Both the position numbers and the translations under genes were made by a program. Shown here one piece after another: positions 35,299-43,957 of a stretch of DNA of 64,000 nucleotides. The stretch comes from JAWKXU01 sp020446465. Its GTDB lineage: Bacteria; Pseudomonadota; Alphaproteobacteria; Sphingomonadales; Sphingomonadaceae. The stretch is from assembly GCA_041396845.1 (NCBI GenBank), contig JAWKXU010000003.1, forward strand, positions 124,001 to 188,000, written 5' to 3'. The notes beneath the pieces were generated by a model that worked only from the letters and a program-made list of their open reading frames with translations, was not told the origin of the DNA and ran no database searches. How positions within the stretch are numbered: position 1 is the stretch's first letter; every line of letters begins with the position of its first letter.

Positions 35299-38200
35299 TC
35301 ATGTGGTCAACGCTGGCTTGGCAGCCTCCAGTATGGTGGCAGGCAAAACAATCAACTGCGGTGCCTGGGTGTAGAGAACCGCAGCGGATATATCCCGACC
35401 CGGATAGATCACGCCAAGCGCTGCCACATAAGCCGCCATCTGCCTCAATGTCCCCTGGGGTACGCTTTCGCAGTTAGCGGGCGGGCGGCGCGTGGTTTTG
35501 AAATCGACCACCCTGACGGTGCGATCTGTCACCAGCAGCCGGTCAGCCGTTCCTGCGATGACTTGCCCTCCAACGGTTGCTGCCAGCGGCACTTCGGCAA
35601 GGGCATTCGGGCTGAAAATGTCCGTCCATTCAGGCACTTCAAGAACAGTGATCGCCGCCCTCACAATCTCTTCGCGTGCCACCGTGTCCAGATCACTTGC
35701 CTGACGGCCCAGCCATGCCTCGGCTGCGCGCCCCCTGTCAGCTGGACGAAGTTCGGGCAGACGTTCCAGCAGGCGGTGAATCAGCACACCCCTGCGCGCT
35801 GCATCTTCGCGAAGACCGGCAGGCGATGGCGGATCGGGTGAGGCATCATCGCCCGCTGACGACGGCGCGAGCGGACGTGGTGGGCGCGGTTCCGCCGCAA
35901 CGGGACGCTGGCACCAATCCGGCAAGGCTATCGTCGCAGCAACGGGTTCTGGTGCCGCAAGTGATTCAGTTGGTTCGGGGAAATCAACAAGGCCGCCCCA
36001 TGTGCGACAAGAACCCCAGACCGGATCATCCGATGTGTCATCATCAAAAAGCGGGGTAAGCTGTGCATACCAGCTTTCAGGTGCAGGCGCTTTTTCACGC
36101 ACCCCAAGCGACCCGGCGATAAACAGGGCCTCTTCCGCGCGAGTCATTGCCACATAGAGCAAGCGCCAGTGTTCTTCACGCTCGGCTTTGGCCGCCGCCA
36201 GTTCTGCCTGAATTAATGGTCCAGCCTTTTCCTGTCTGGACAAGGCGGGCAACGGAATAAGCCTTCCGCCGCCGCCCGGTATTGGCTCTTCCAGCGCCAG
36301 ACCGCGCACAGGCGATGCGTCGGGATTCCCCGCTGCATCAGCGAGAATGACAATCGGTGCCTGCAATCCCTTTGAACCATGAACGGTCATCACCCGCACC
36401 ATGCCGCTGCTGCCGCCTGCTTCGCGTTTCAGTTCTCCATCACCTGCATCGAACCACTGGATAAAGCCGGCAAGGCTAGGCGGGTGCACGGAAGCATAGG
36501 CAAAGGTCGCGTTGATCAGTTCATCGAGCGGATCGTTCACTTCCCGACCAAGACGCGCCACCAGTTTGCGCCTGCCGTTCCAGGGGCCGGTCAGCACCCA
36601 GTGGAGCATTGCCTGGGGTGTTTCATAGTCTGCCCGCGAGAGCAGTTCATTGAGCTGGCCAACAGTCGCAGCAGGCAATCCCTCGCGGGACTTACGCAGA
36701 TGTTGCCAGAGCTTCACGCCGCGCGGGCGAAAGGCAAAGTCCAGCAGATCCTGCTGGCTCCAGCCTATCAGCGGTGAAACGAGGAGGTTTGCAAGGTTGA
36801 GATCATCCAGTGGTTGCGCGGCAAAGCGCAGCGCCGCCATTGCGTCTTTTACACCCAGTGGTGCGCCAAGGCGCAGCCGGTCAACACCCGCGACGGGCAC
36901 CCCGCGCGCATGGAGCCGGGCGACGATAAGCCCTGCCAGTTCCTTACGCTTGCGGACCAGCACCATCACATCACCAGGGCCAGCGCGGCGCGCACCCGAT
37001 GATTCGCCTTTTACCAGTGGAAACCCTGTATCCATCCAGTGCCGCACTTGCGTGGCGATACGATCGGCCAATTGGCGGTCCGGCTTGGAAAGCCACGCTT
37101 CTGCACCTTCATCTTCAGAATCCGGGGGCAGCGAGTCTGAATCATCGTCTTCGCTTTTTCCGCCGATAACAGGCCATTGCACGACCAGACCCTGACGCGC
37201 CTCGCCCCGATGCGGTTCAGGCGCATCCTGCAAACCAAAGCGCTCAACGCCGATTTGCGCGATGGCCGCATCGACAAACTCCAGCACGGGCTGTGCAGTC
37301 CTGAACGAGCGCCCAAGCCCCAGATCCTGCAACGTGCGAACATCAGTTGCGCCGCGTGTTGAGCCAGCATTTTCAAACGCCCCGGCAAGTTGCTCACGCA
37401 CCCGTTCCCGCGCGGCCCGGAAGTTTTCGGGACTGGTTCCCTGAAAGCGAAAGATCGCCTGTTTGTAGTCACCCACAACGAACAGCGTGCGCATGCGGTC
37501 ATCATGCTGTCCGGCACCAGCAAAGAAATCACCGGTCAGGGCATTGATGATATCCCACTGCGCGGCGTTGGTATCCTGAGCCTCATCCACCAGAATGTGA
37601 TCGAAACGCCGATCCAGCTTATATCGGATCCACGCGCCCATATCCGCACGGTTGAGCAAATCCGCCGCACGACGAATCTGGTCGTCAAAATCGATATAGC
37701 CTTCCCGCGCCTTTGCCTCGTCCCAGCGCATGGCGAATGCGTAGCCCAGTTCCAGCGCCGGGGTGAGCCATGCTGCCAGAGTCAGCAAGGTATGGGCTTC
37801 GGCAACGGATGTGACCGATGCAATGACCCGGTCTATTGCGTCGGGATAGTGGGGATCGCGCTTTGCGATATTGGCCAGTTGTTTGGGTGTGCCATCCTTG
37901 TTGAGGATAGTTCCATAGAATGAACCAATAGCCGAAACGCGGTCCTGCGGGGATAGCCCCAGCCATGCCGTTATAGATTCAGCCCCGTCCCTGCCGGTTT
38001 TGGAATCCCATGCAGCAAGGATCGCATGACATTGCCGCACTGCCGCGACATCGAAACTGTCATCGCTGCAAAGCCCGGCAACCCAGGTTTCATCCGCATC
38101 CGATGGCATGCCCAGAAGCTGGTTCACGCGGCTTCGCATCGGGGGCATCCACGCCCCTTTGCCAATCCACGCATCGCGCGCATTGGCGCACTGCATCAGC

Positions 38201-38787
38201 CAGGCCTCGACAGCTTCGGGGCCTTTGCGCAGGCTGAAATCCGCCATCGCGCCCAGCAACGCCCTGTCGTTCTGCTGTTCGGCGTCTGTGAGCATCTCTG
38301 CCAGCACTTGCCGGGCGAGCAGTTCCCGGTCCCTGTCTTCCATTGCCCGCGTGCCGGGCGTCAGCCCCGCCTCCCCCGGAAAGGCAGACAATAACCATTG
38401 TGAAAATGCGTGGATCGTATCGATGCGTAGGCCACCGCCCGGACAATCCAGAACACGGGTGAACAGGGTGCGCGCACGGGCTTGTGTTTCGGGGCCAATA
38501 TCCGCACCAATCGCTTGCAGATCACGGGCCAGCGCATCGGACTTCATCCGCACCCAGTTTGCCAGAACTTCATTGATCCGCACTGCCATTTCGGCAGCGC
38601 CCGCCTTTGTGAATGTCAGGCACAGCACTTGCGATGGCGAGACATCACGTTCCAGCAGCAGCCGCAACACGCGCGCGGAAAGCACCTGCGTCTTGCCCGT
38701 GCCTGCCGAAGCGGAAAGCCAGACGGTTTCCTGCGGGTTGACTGCATCTGCCTGAGCGCCATCGAGACGGAAGACCTTGCCGCTCAT
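35299..38787 (-). CDS. addA: AddA: helicase-nuclease subunit of AddAB
   Basis: 1162 residues. AddAB resects double-strand breaks for recombination, replacing RecBCD. UvrD-type helicase motifs include Walker A SASAGTGKTQVL near residue 25 and DEAQDTNAAQW near 420. The C-terminal RecB-like nuclease shows IAGTADRLLV and VVDFKTTRRPP. It overlaps addB by 4 bp. Confidence 0.96.
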   Translation of the reverse strand: MSGKVFRLDGAQADAVNPQETVWLSASAGTGKTQVLSARVLRLLLERDVSPSQVLCLTFTKAGAAEMAVRINEVLANWVRMKSDALARDLQAIGADIGPETQARARTLFTRVLDCPGGGLRIDTIHAFSQWLLSAFPGEAGLTPGTRAMEDRDRELLARQVLAEMLTDAEQQNDRALLGAMADFSLRKGPEAVEAWLMQCANARDAWIGKGAWMPPMRSRVNQLLGMPSDADETWVAGLCSDDSFDVAAVRQCHAILAAWDSKTGRDGAESITAWLGLSPQDRVSAIGSFYGTILNKDGTPKQLANIAKRDPHYPDAIDRVIASVTSVAEAHTLLTLAAWLTPALELGYAFAMRWDEAKAREGYIDFDDQIRRAADLLNRADMGAWIRYKLDRRFDHILVDEAQDTNAAQWDIINALTGDFFAGAGQHDDRMRTLFVVGDYKQAIFRFQGTSPENFRAARERVREQLAGAFENAGSTRGATDVRTLQDLGLGRSFRTAQPVLEFVDAAIAQIGVERFGLQDAPEPHRGEARQGLVVQWPVIGGKSEDDDSDSLPPDSEDEGAEAWLSKPDRQLADRIATQVRHWMDTGFPLVKGESSGARRAGPGDVMVLVRKRKELAGLIVARLHARGVPVAGVDRLRLGAPLGVKDAMAALRFAAQPLDDLNLANLLVSPLIGWSQQDLLDFAFRPRGVKLWQHLRKSREGLPAATVGQLNELLSRADYETPQAMLHWVLTGPWNGRRKLVARLGREVNDPLDELINATFAYASVHPPSLAGFIQWFDAGDGELKREAGGSSGMVRVMTVHGSKGLQAPIVILADAAGNPDASPVRGLALEEPIPGGGGRLIPLPALSRQEKAGPLIQAELAAAKAEREEHWRLLYVAMTRAEEALFIAGSLGVREKAPAPESWYAQLTPLFDDDTSDDPVWGSCRTWGGLVDFPEPTESLAAPEPVAATIALPDWCQRPVAAEPRPPRPLAPSSAGDDASPDPPSPAGLREDAARRGVLIHRLLERLPELRPADRGRAAEAWLGRQASDLDTVAREEIVRAAITVLEVPEWTDIFSPNALAEVPLAATVGGQVIAGTADRLLVTDRTVRVVDFKTTRRPPANCESVPQGTLRQMAAYVAALGVIYPGRDISAAVLYTQAPQLIVLPATILEAAKPALTT

Positions 38788-41700
38788 GCCTTGCCCGCTC
38801 CGCTATCATCGGTGTCCCGGCCCATCCACTCATCGAGCCGCATGAGCTGGTCGTAATCGCTATAGCCGGGCGCATCGGGGTTGAGCCTTGCGGTGAATGG
38901 CTCTCTGCCCAAAATCCAGCGATCAAGCGCGTCGTCAAGAAATTCGCAGGTTTTGGCGAGAAAATCCTCACGCGGGATACCGGATTTCTTGCGTCCTTCC
39001 ATAACCGGCTCACTGACATAGCCGAAGCCGCCATCGCGGTTCTTGCCAAGCGACCAGTATTCAAAATGGTCCGGTGTTCCCTCAATGCCGGAGAATCCTC
39101 CGTTTGCAGCAATCAACCCCAGCGTGCCAAGCTGCAAGGCATAGCCATTCTGCACCTCTTTGCCCGATGGCGGCGATCCTGTCTTGTAATCGACGATGGC
39201 CAGCGCGCCATCGTCAAGAGCGTCGATCCTGTCTGCCCGGCCATGGATCAGCACCCCGCGGTGATTCCATTCGCCTTTCGCCTCCACCGCCACGGGCCTG
39301 GAGCGCCCGATCGCGGCTATTTCGCTTTCCACCCAATCCAGCGCGGCAAGCAGGCGCGGCAGCCACAAATTACGCATCAGGGGGTGGGCGTTGCTCTCGT
39401 CCAGAACCTGCTCTGCAATCGTGTGCAACAACCCTCCATGCAGATGCCAGCGTTCCAGAATTGCATGCGCGATTTCCCCTTTCCAACGGGCCGATGGTTC
39501 ATCATCCAGCGGATCAAGGCTACGCAAGCGCAGAATTGCCTGGGCATAGAACTGGTAGGGATCGCTCCGCAAACGGTCGAGCGCGGTCGCGCTCACATCC
39601 ACGCGGCGTTGATCGGCATCGGGGCAAGGTTCCGGTCGGGGATAGGGGGGCGACTGGTCTGCATGGTCGAGCGTCCGGGCCAGTGCGACATAGTCCTGCG
39701 CGCTGTGCTGTCCTATCAAATCCCGCCCCAGCAGGGCCTGCACGCGCAGCAAAAACCGCGAAGGGACGGCAGGCCCATCTGCATCGCGCGCACTGCGGCT
39801 GAGCACGACTTGCGGCGCGCCCAATGCCCCGGCAAGGTCATGCGCGGAAAGGCCAATGCGGAAATCAGCGCCCGGCACGCCAAGCGCACGCAACACTGCT
39901 GGCGGCAACACCGGGTCCGGCCCCGGTTTTTGGGGCCACGTCCCTTCGTTGAGGCCAGCACATATCACCAGATCGGCGCGAGTCATGCGGGATTCCAGCA
40001 GGCCGTAAACTGCCACCCGCGAATGGCCGCCATAAGGTGGCCGGACTGCAACCGTATCAGTCAAATCGCGCAGGACTGCGGGCAGTTCTGCCGGATTGAG
40101 CAGCGTTCCGGCATCGGCAGCCTTGTCGCGCACATCTTCAACCAGGCGCGCCAACGCACGGCCATCCTCACGCGCCCAGATGGCAGTGCCGCATAATGCC
40201 TCTGCTGCTGTAGTGAGAGCAGCCAGCATGTCAGAAAACAGGGCCTCTTCCTGCTCCGCAAGATCAAGCAGGGGCGCAAGAATATCGGTAATGTGCTGCC
40301 ACCAGACAAGCGCGCCATCGTCTCCCGGCGCAGCCTTCCTGACCACACCCTCCAACGGAGCAAGGCCAGCAGGCGGGCGAGGACCACGCAGCCGCAAATC
40401 AAGCGCGCGAACCCGGTCCAGCCAGCTCGCGCGATCATGCCCCGCACCTGTCAGCGGATGGCCAAGCAATGCCAGCAACGGGACGGGTGCTGCCTGCTGC
40501 GCCATTACCTCAGCAAGGAGCAGGAACACTCTGCCAGCGGCAGTCTGTGACAGGGCGCGCCCGGCGGAATCATCAGCATCGATATGCCAACGCCGTAGAT
40601 GGGCAACGATCCGCATTGCGAGCGATCGGTCAGGCGTGACGACAGCAACCCGGCGTTCGGGCACATCAATCGCTTCGCGCACCAGCAACGCAATCGCCTG
40701 GGCTTCCTCTTCAGGAGTGGCGCTTTCCATCAGCCGGACACCCGAAAGCCTGCGCCGTTCAGGCGGCAGATCGACCCAGCATGCGCTTGCCCGTGGCGGG
40801 AGGAACAGGCTTGAAATCGTGTGGCTGCGCGCCGGCGGTGCAGCCGCAATCCCCGCCCGGTGCCAGGGGCGGACTTCGCCGGGGTTGATGCCCATCCGAT
40901 TGAGCAGGAGCTTAAGGTGAAACTGTGGGTGCGTTACTGCATCGTGCAAGCCAAATGGTTCACCATCAGGACTGTCCGTCGCACCGGCCCGGCCCAGTTC
41001 GCTCCACGCATCTTCATCGCTGGCCAAATCGAGATCAAGATCGGGCAATATCACTGCCCCGCGCGGCAGTTCCGAAACCACGCGTAACAAGCGGGCCAGA
41101 GCGGGGGCCGCGCTCGTCACACCGGCAGCGACAATAGGGTTGGCTGGCGGTTTTTCCTTCCACGCTGCCGCTGCCCGTTCAAACAGGCGATTGCGGCGTG
41201 TCGCAGCATCAATTTCACCACGCGCATCCAGTTCATCGAGCCAGGCGTTCTGCACTGTCAGGAACAGGCGCGTTGCTTCACGCCAATGATCGGCCTGGTC
41301 GCCGACAATGCCGATCACCTTGTCCCCTAAAAGGGTTTCAGGGGCGATATCCTCAACCAGCAGGCGGTCCATCGTCTGGCAGGTTTCCCGTGCAAGCCGC
41401 AACAAGGCCGCCCCGCGCGGTGCATCGGCACCCATCGTATCAGCAATGATCGCAGCAACGCGCAGCCAGCGCCGAACAGGGTCTGCCGCAGGTGGGGTTT
41501 GCGTCCCCTGCCCCAATGGATCGAGCAGAGGGCCAAGCGTTTCATCGAGATCGAGATCACCCACAACGGCCATGCGCGGCATCAGCAAACCATCCAGCCC
41601 CTGTTCCCCGAACAGGCGGATGAAAGCCTCTGTAACGGTGCGCGCCGCACGCTGGCTCGGCAGCAAAAGCGTCAACCGGGCCAGGCCGACATCGGCTTCA

Positions 41701-41792
41701 CGGTATCTGGGTAGCAAGCCTGCCACCAGCGCATCGGCAAAGCCGCGATGCGCCGCGATGGAATAAACCGCAGGGCCGGACCTGTCAGCCAT
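38784..41792 (-). CDS. addB: AddB: nuclease subunit of AddAB
   Basis: 1002 residues from ATG 41792 (MADRSGPAVYSIAAHRGFAD); a start at 41843 lies inside murU and is unlikely. The C-terminal nuclease motif is clear (LIHGRADRIDALDD, AIVDYKTGSPP, then QLGTL). The N-terminal helicase-like part lacks a working Walker A, as usual in alphaproteobacterial AddB. Its start overlaps the murU stop by 8 bp. Confidence 0.95.
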   Translation of the reverse strand: MADRSGPAVYSIAAHRGFADALVAGLLPRYREADVGLARLTLLLPSQRAARTVTEAFIRLFGEQGLDGLLMPRMAVVGDLDLDETLGPLLDPLGQGTQTPPAADPVRRWLRVAAIIADTMGADAPRGAALLRLARETCQTMDRLLVEDIAPETLLGDKVIGIVGDQADHWREATRLFLTVQNAWLDELDARGEIDAATRRNRLFERAAAAWKEKPPANPIVAAGVTSAAPALARLLRVVSELPRGAVILPDLDLDLASDEDAWSELGRAGATDSPDGEPFGLHDAVTHPQFHLKLLLNRMGINPGEVRPWHRAGIAAAPPARSHTISSLFLPPRASACWVDLPPERRRLSGVRLMESATPEEEAQAIALLVREAIDVPERRVAVVTPDRSLAMRIVAHLRRWHIDADDSAGRALSQTAAGRVFLLLAEVMAQQAAPVPLLALLGHPLTGAGHDRASWLDRVRALDLRLRGPRPPAGLAPLEGVVRKAAPGDDGALVWWQHITDILAPLLDLAEQEEALFSDMLAALTTAAEALCGTAIWAREDGRALARLVEDVRDKAADAGTLLNPAELPAVLRDLTDTVAVRPPYGGHSRVAVYGLLESRMTRADLVICAGLNEGTWPQKPGPDPVLPPAVLRALGVPGADFRIGLSAHDLAGALGAPQVVLSRSARDADGPAVPSRFLLRVQALLGRDLIGQHSAQDYVALARTLDHADQSPPYPRPEPCPDADQRRVDVSATALDRLRSDPYQFYAQAILRLRSLDPLDDEPSARWKGEIAHAILERWHLHGGLLHTIAEQVLDESNAHPLMRNLWLPRLLAALDWVESEIAAIGRSRPVAVEAKGEWNHRGVLIHGRADRIDALDDGALAIVDYKTGSPPSGKEVQNGYALQLGTLGLIAANGGFSGIEGTPDHFEYWSLGKNRDGGFGYVSEPVMEGRKKSGIPREDFLAKTCEFLDDALDRWILGREPFTARLNPDAPGYSDYDQLMRLDEWMGRDTDDSGAGKA

Positions 41793-42513
41793 CCTGCAAC
41801 GCGGATTCGGTTGGTGCGATGGCTGCCGGGTTGCCAACTTCAAACCACTGGCCGGTAAAGGCTGTGCCGTATAGCCGACCTTCCTCTATCGCGCGGCTCC
41901 ACAAGATGTTGGTCGAAAATGGCCCGCTCGGCGCATCGCGCAGCAACCGGTGCGACACAAGCTGAACGCCTGTGTAAATGAACGGCGCAATTCGCCCCCG
42001 CCCCCGGCGTCGAATCCGGCCCACCGGATCGAGATGGAAATCGCCCTTGCCATCGTAATTGCGCGCGCCCGGATGCGGCACCACCAGCAAAAGCGCATCC
42101 ATTGCGTCGGCATCCCATATCCGCGAAAGCTGGCGAAAAGAGTTTTCCGGCCCATCTAGCCACAGGTTATCGCTGTTCACGCAAAAGAACGGATCGGGCA
42201 GCAAACCCTCCTTTGCCGCTTTCACCATTCCGCCACCCGTTTCGAGCAGCAGGTCACGCTCATCGGAAATCGTGCAGGATGGTTCCTTGCGGGCCAGGAC
42301 ATGCGCTTCGAGCGAATCCGGCAAATAATGGACGTTGACGACAGCCTTCGCCACACCAGCATCGCGCAACTGATCCAGCGCGTGATCGATCATGGGCTTG
42401 CCTGCGACCTTGACCATAGGCTTGGGCCGCGTGATCGTCAGCGGACGCATCCGCTTACCCAGCCCTGCGGCCATGAGCATTGCACAATCACTCGCCAGCG
42501 GTTTGCTGCTCAT
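41785..42513 (-). CDS. murU: N-acetylmuramate alpha-1-phosphate uridylyltransferase (MurU-like)
   Basis: 242 residues from ATG 42513. The nucleotidyltransferase signature MLMAAGLGKRMRPLTITRPK is at the N-terminus and the metal-site phrase CVNSDNLW follows. MurU activates recycled N-acetylmuramate-1-phosphate to UDP-MurNAc, bypassing early peptidoglycan synthesis. Directly downstream of the matching kinase amgK, which makes the MurU assignment strong over other sugar nucleotidyltransferases. Confidence 0.9.
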   Translation of the reverse strand: MSSKPLASDCAMLMAAGLGKRMRPLTITRPKPMVKVAGKPMIDHALDQLRDAGVAKAVVNVHYLPDSLEAHVLARKEPSCTISDERDLLLETGGGMVKAAKEGLLPDPFFCVNSDNLWLDGPENSFRQLSRIWDADAMDALLLVVPHPGARNYDGKGDFHLDPVGRIRRRGRGRIAPFIYTGVQLVSHRLLRDAPSGPFSTNILWSRAIEEGRLYGTAFTGQWFEVGNPAAIAPTESALQDG

Positions 42514-42518
42514 GCCCT

Positions 42519-43517
42519 TTACCCCAGTCCGCCGCCACGCGCGGAACGCACTGCCGCCGGGATATTGGCATCGAACCAGCGCGCTACGGGGGCAAGAGCA
42601 GGATGCTGCAAGTCGCGTTCCAGCGCATCCCACACACGCGGGATCATCGGCAGGTAACGCGGTTTGCCATCGCGCTTCCACAGGCGCGCGAATATGCCGA
42701 CAATCTTGGCGTTACGCTGCGCGCCAAGCCGGGCATAGTCCGCAAGAAAATCAGACCCGGCATCGACCTGGGCAAGGTAATGATCGAGCATCGCCTGTTC
42801 CAGCTCTGGCGTAACGTCGCGCCGCGCATCTTGCAGGAGCGAGACGACATCGTAGGCCGGGTGCCCGACAAGCGCGTCCTGAAAATCAATGAGGCCTTGT
42901 TCGTGCAGACTTCCCGCGCCATCACCCAACAGCATGATATTTTCTGCATGATAATCACGAAGAACCGTCACACTTGGATTCTGGAGAGCCATCATCGGCT
43001 GCAAAACTTCATCCCAGGCAGCGGTATAGCCTTCAGCGTCAACCGTAATCCCGGCGGCAGGACAGAACCATTCGACCAGAAGCGCGGCTTCGCGCTGGTA
43101 TACCTCCAACGAATATGGATCGAACGGCCCGGCAGGCAGGCGGTGGAGCGCAACCAGCGCGTCGATAGCCTGACGATATGTCGCAGCTTCATCAGCCGGG
43201 GCAATATCCAGATAATCGCGCATCCGGGCGTTGCCGAAATCTTCCAGCAGGACAAGCCCGCGCGGTGCATCTTCTGCAAGGATCGCAGGCGCGCGCATCC
43301 CGTTTGCGGTCAACCAATGGGCAACGTGGAGGAACGGGCGCGGGTCTTCATGCGGAGGCGGCGCATCCATCAGCATGGCCGAACGCCCGCTTGTCTTGTC
43401 GACAATACGAAAATAGCGCCGGAAGGAGGCATCACCGGCAAGCGGCTGTATCTCCGCGTCTGGCCACCCTGCCCCGGCAAGGAATGAATCGATACCATCC
43501 GGCAGTGTCGTCGTCAT
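42519..43517 (-). CDS. amgK: Anomeric MurNAc/GlcNAc kinase AmgK
   Basis: 332 residues from ATG 43517, which overlaps the tsaE stop. An aminoglycoside phosphotransferase-type kinase: PLAGDASFRRYFRIV (ATP loop), VLRDYHAENIMLL (catalytic Asp/His/Asn) and LIDFQDALVGHPAYDVVSLL. With MurU it recycles cell-wall sugars, and in other bacteria this path gives intrinsic fosfomycin resistance. It is followed 5 bp later by murU. Confidence 0.92.
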   Translation of the reverse strand: MTTTLPDGIDSFLAGAGWPDAEIQPLAGDASFRRYFRIVDKTSGRSAMLMDAPPPHEDPRPFLHVAHWLTANGMRAPAILAEDAPRGLVLLEDFGNARMRDYLDIAPADEAATYRQAIDALVALHRLPAGPFDPYSLEVYQREAALLVEWFCPAAGITVDAEGYTAAWDEVLQPMMALQNPSVTVLRDYHAENIMLLGDGAGSLHEQGLIDFQDALVGHPAYDVVSLLQDARRDVTPELEQAMLDHYLAQVDAGSDFLADYARLGAQRNAKIVGIFARLWKRDGKPRYLPMIPRVWDALERDLQHPALAPVARWFDANIPAAVRSARGGGLG

Positions 43518-43957
43518 GGTTCCCGCCCTAGCCAATCGGAACCGGGTTCGACAATGGCGATCCGCCCCGCGCCCTCAATTTCAAGAGCAATGGAAAGGCA
43601 CCCCGGTTCGTGTGTAAATCCGCCAGCATTGTCTGGCCACTCGGCAATCAGCACTGCATCATGCCGGTAATCGTCCAACCCCAGTTCGCGCGCGTCTTCA
43701 GGCCGTTCGAGCCGATAGAAATCGGCGTGAATGGCAGGCAGGCGCATGTCCGGCCCTTCATAGGTTTCGATAATGGCAAAGCTGGGGGACGGAACCTCCC
43801 CCTTATGGCCAAGGGCGGCAAGAATTGCGCGCGCCAGCGTTGTTTTCCCTGCACCCAGCCCCCCGGAAAGCGCCACCACATCGCCAACCTTCAGCGCATC
43901 GGCAATGCGTGCTCCAAAGTCCGCCATGGCGGGCAAATCAGGCAGGGCATGTTTCAC
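43514..43957 (-). CDS. tsaE: tRNA threonylcarbamoyladenosine biosynthesis ATPase TsaE
   Basis: 147 residues. Walker A GGLGAGKTTLAR near residue 35 and the family phrase SPSFAIIETYEG identify TsaE. It acts with TsaB and TsaD in t6A modification of tRNAs reading ANN codons. Overlaps amgK and divL by 4 bp, so it is translationally coupled in the divL-tsaE-amgK-murU-addB-addA run. Confidence 0.96.
   Translation of the reverse strand: MKHALPDLPAMADFGARIADALKVGDVVALSGGLGAGKTTLARAILAALGHKGEVPSPSFAIIETYEGPDMRLPAIHADFYRLERPEDARELGLDDYRHDAVLIAEWPDNAGGFTHEPGCLSIALEIEGAGRIAIVEPGSDWLGREP

Noticed and set aside
39066..40196. 376-codon frame antisense to addB
   Set aside because: Lies wholly within addB and shows shadow-type composition.
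42480..43487. 335-codon frame antisense to amgK
   Set aside because: amgK has intact kinase motifs and coupling to tsaE; the reverse frame has neither motif nor ribosome site.
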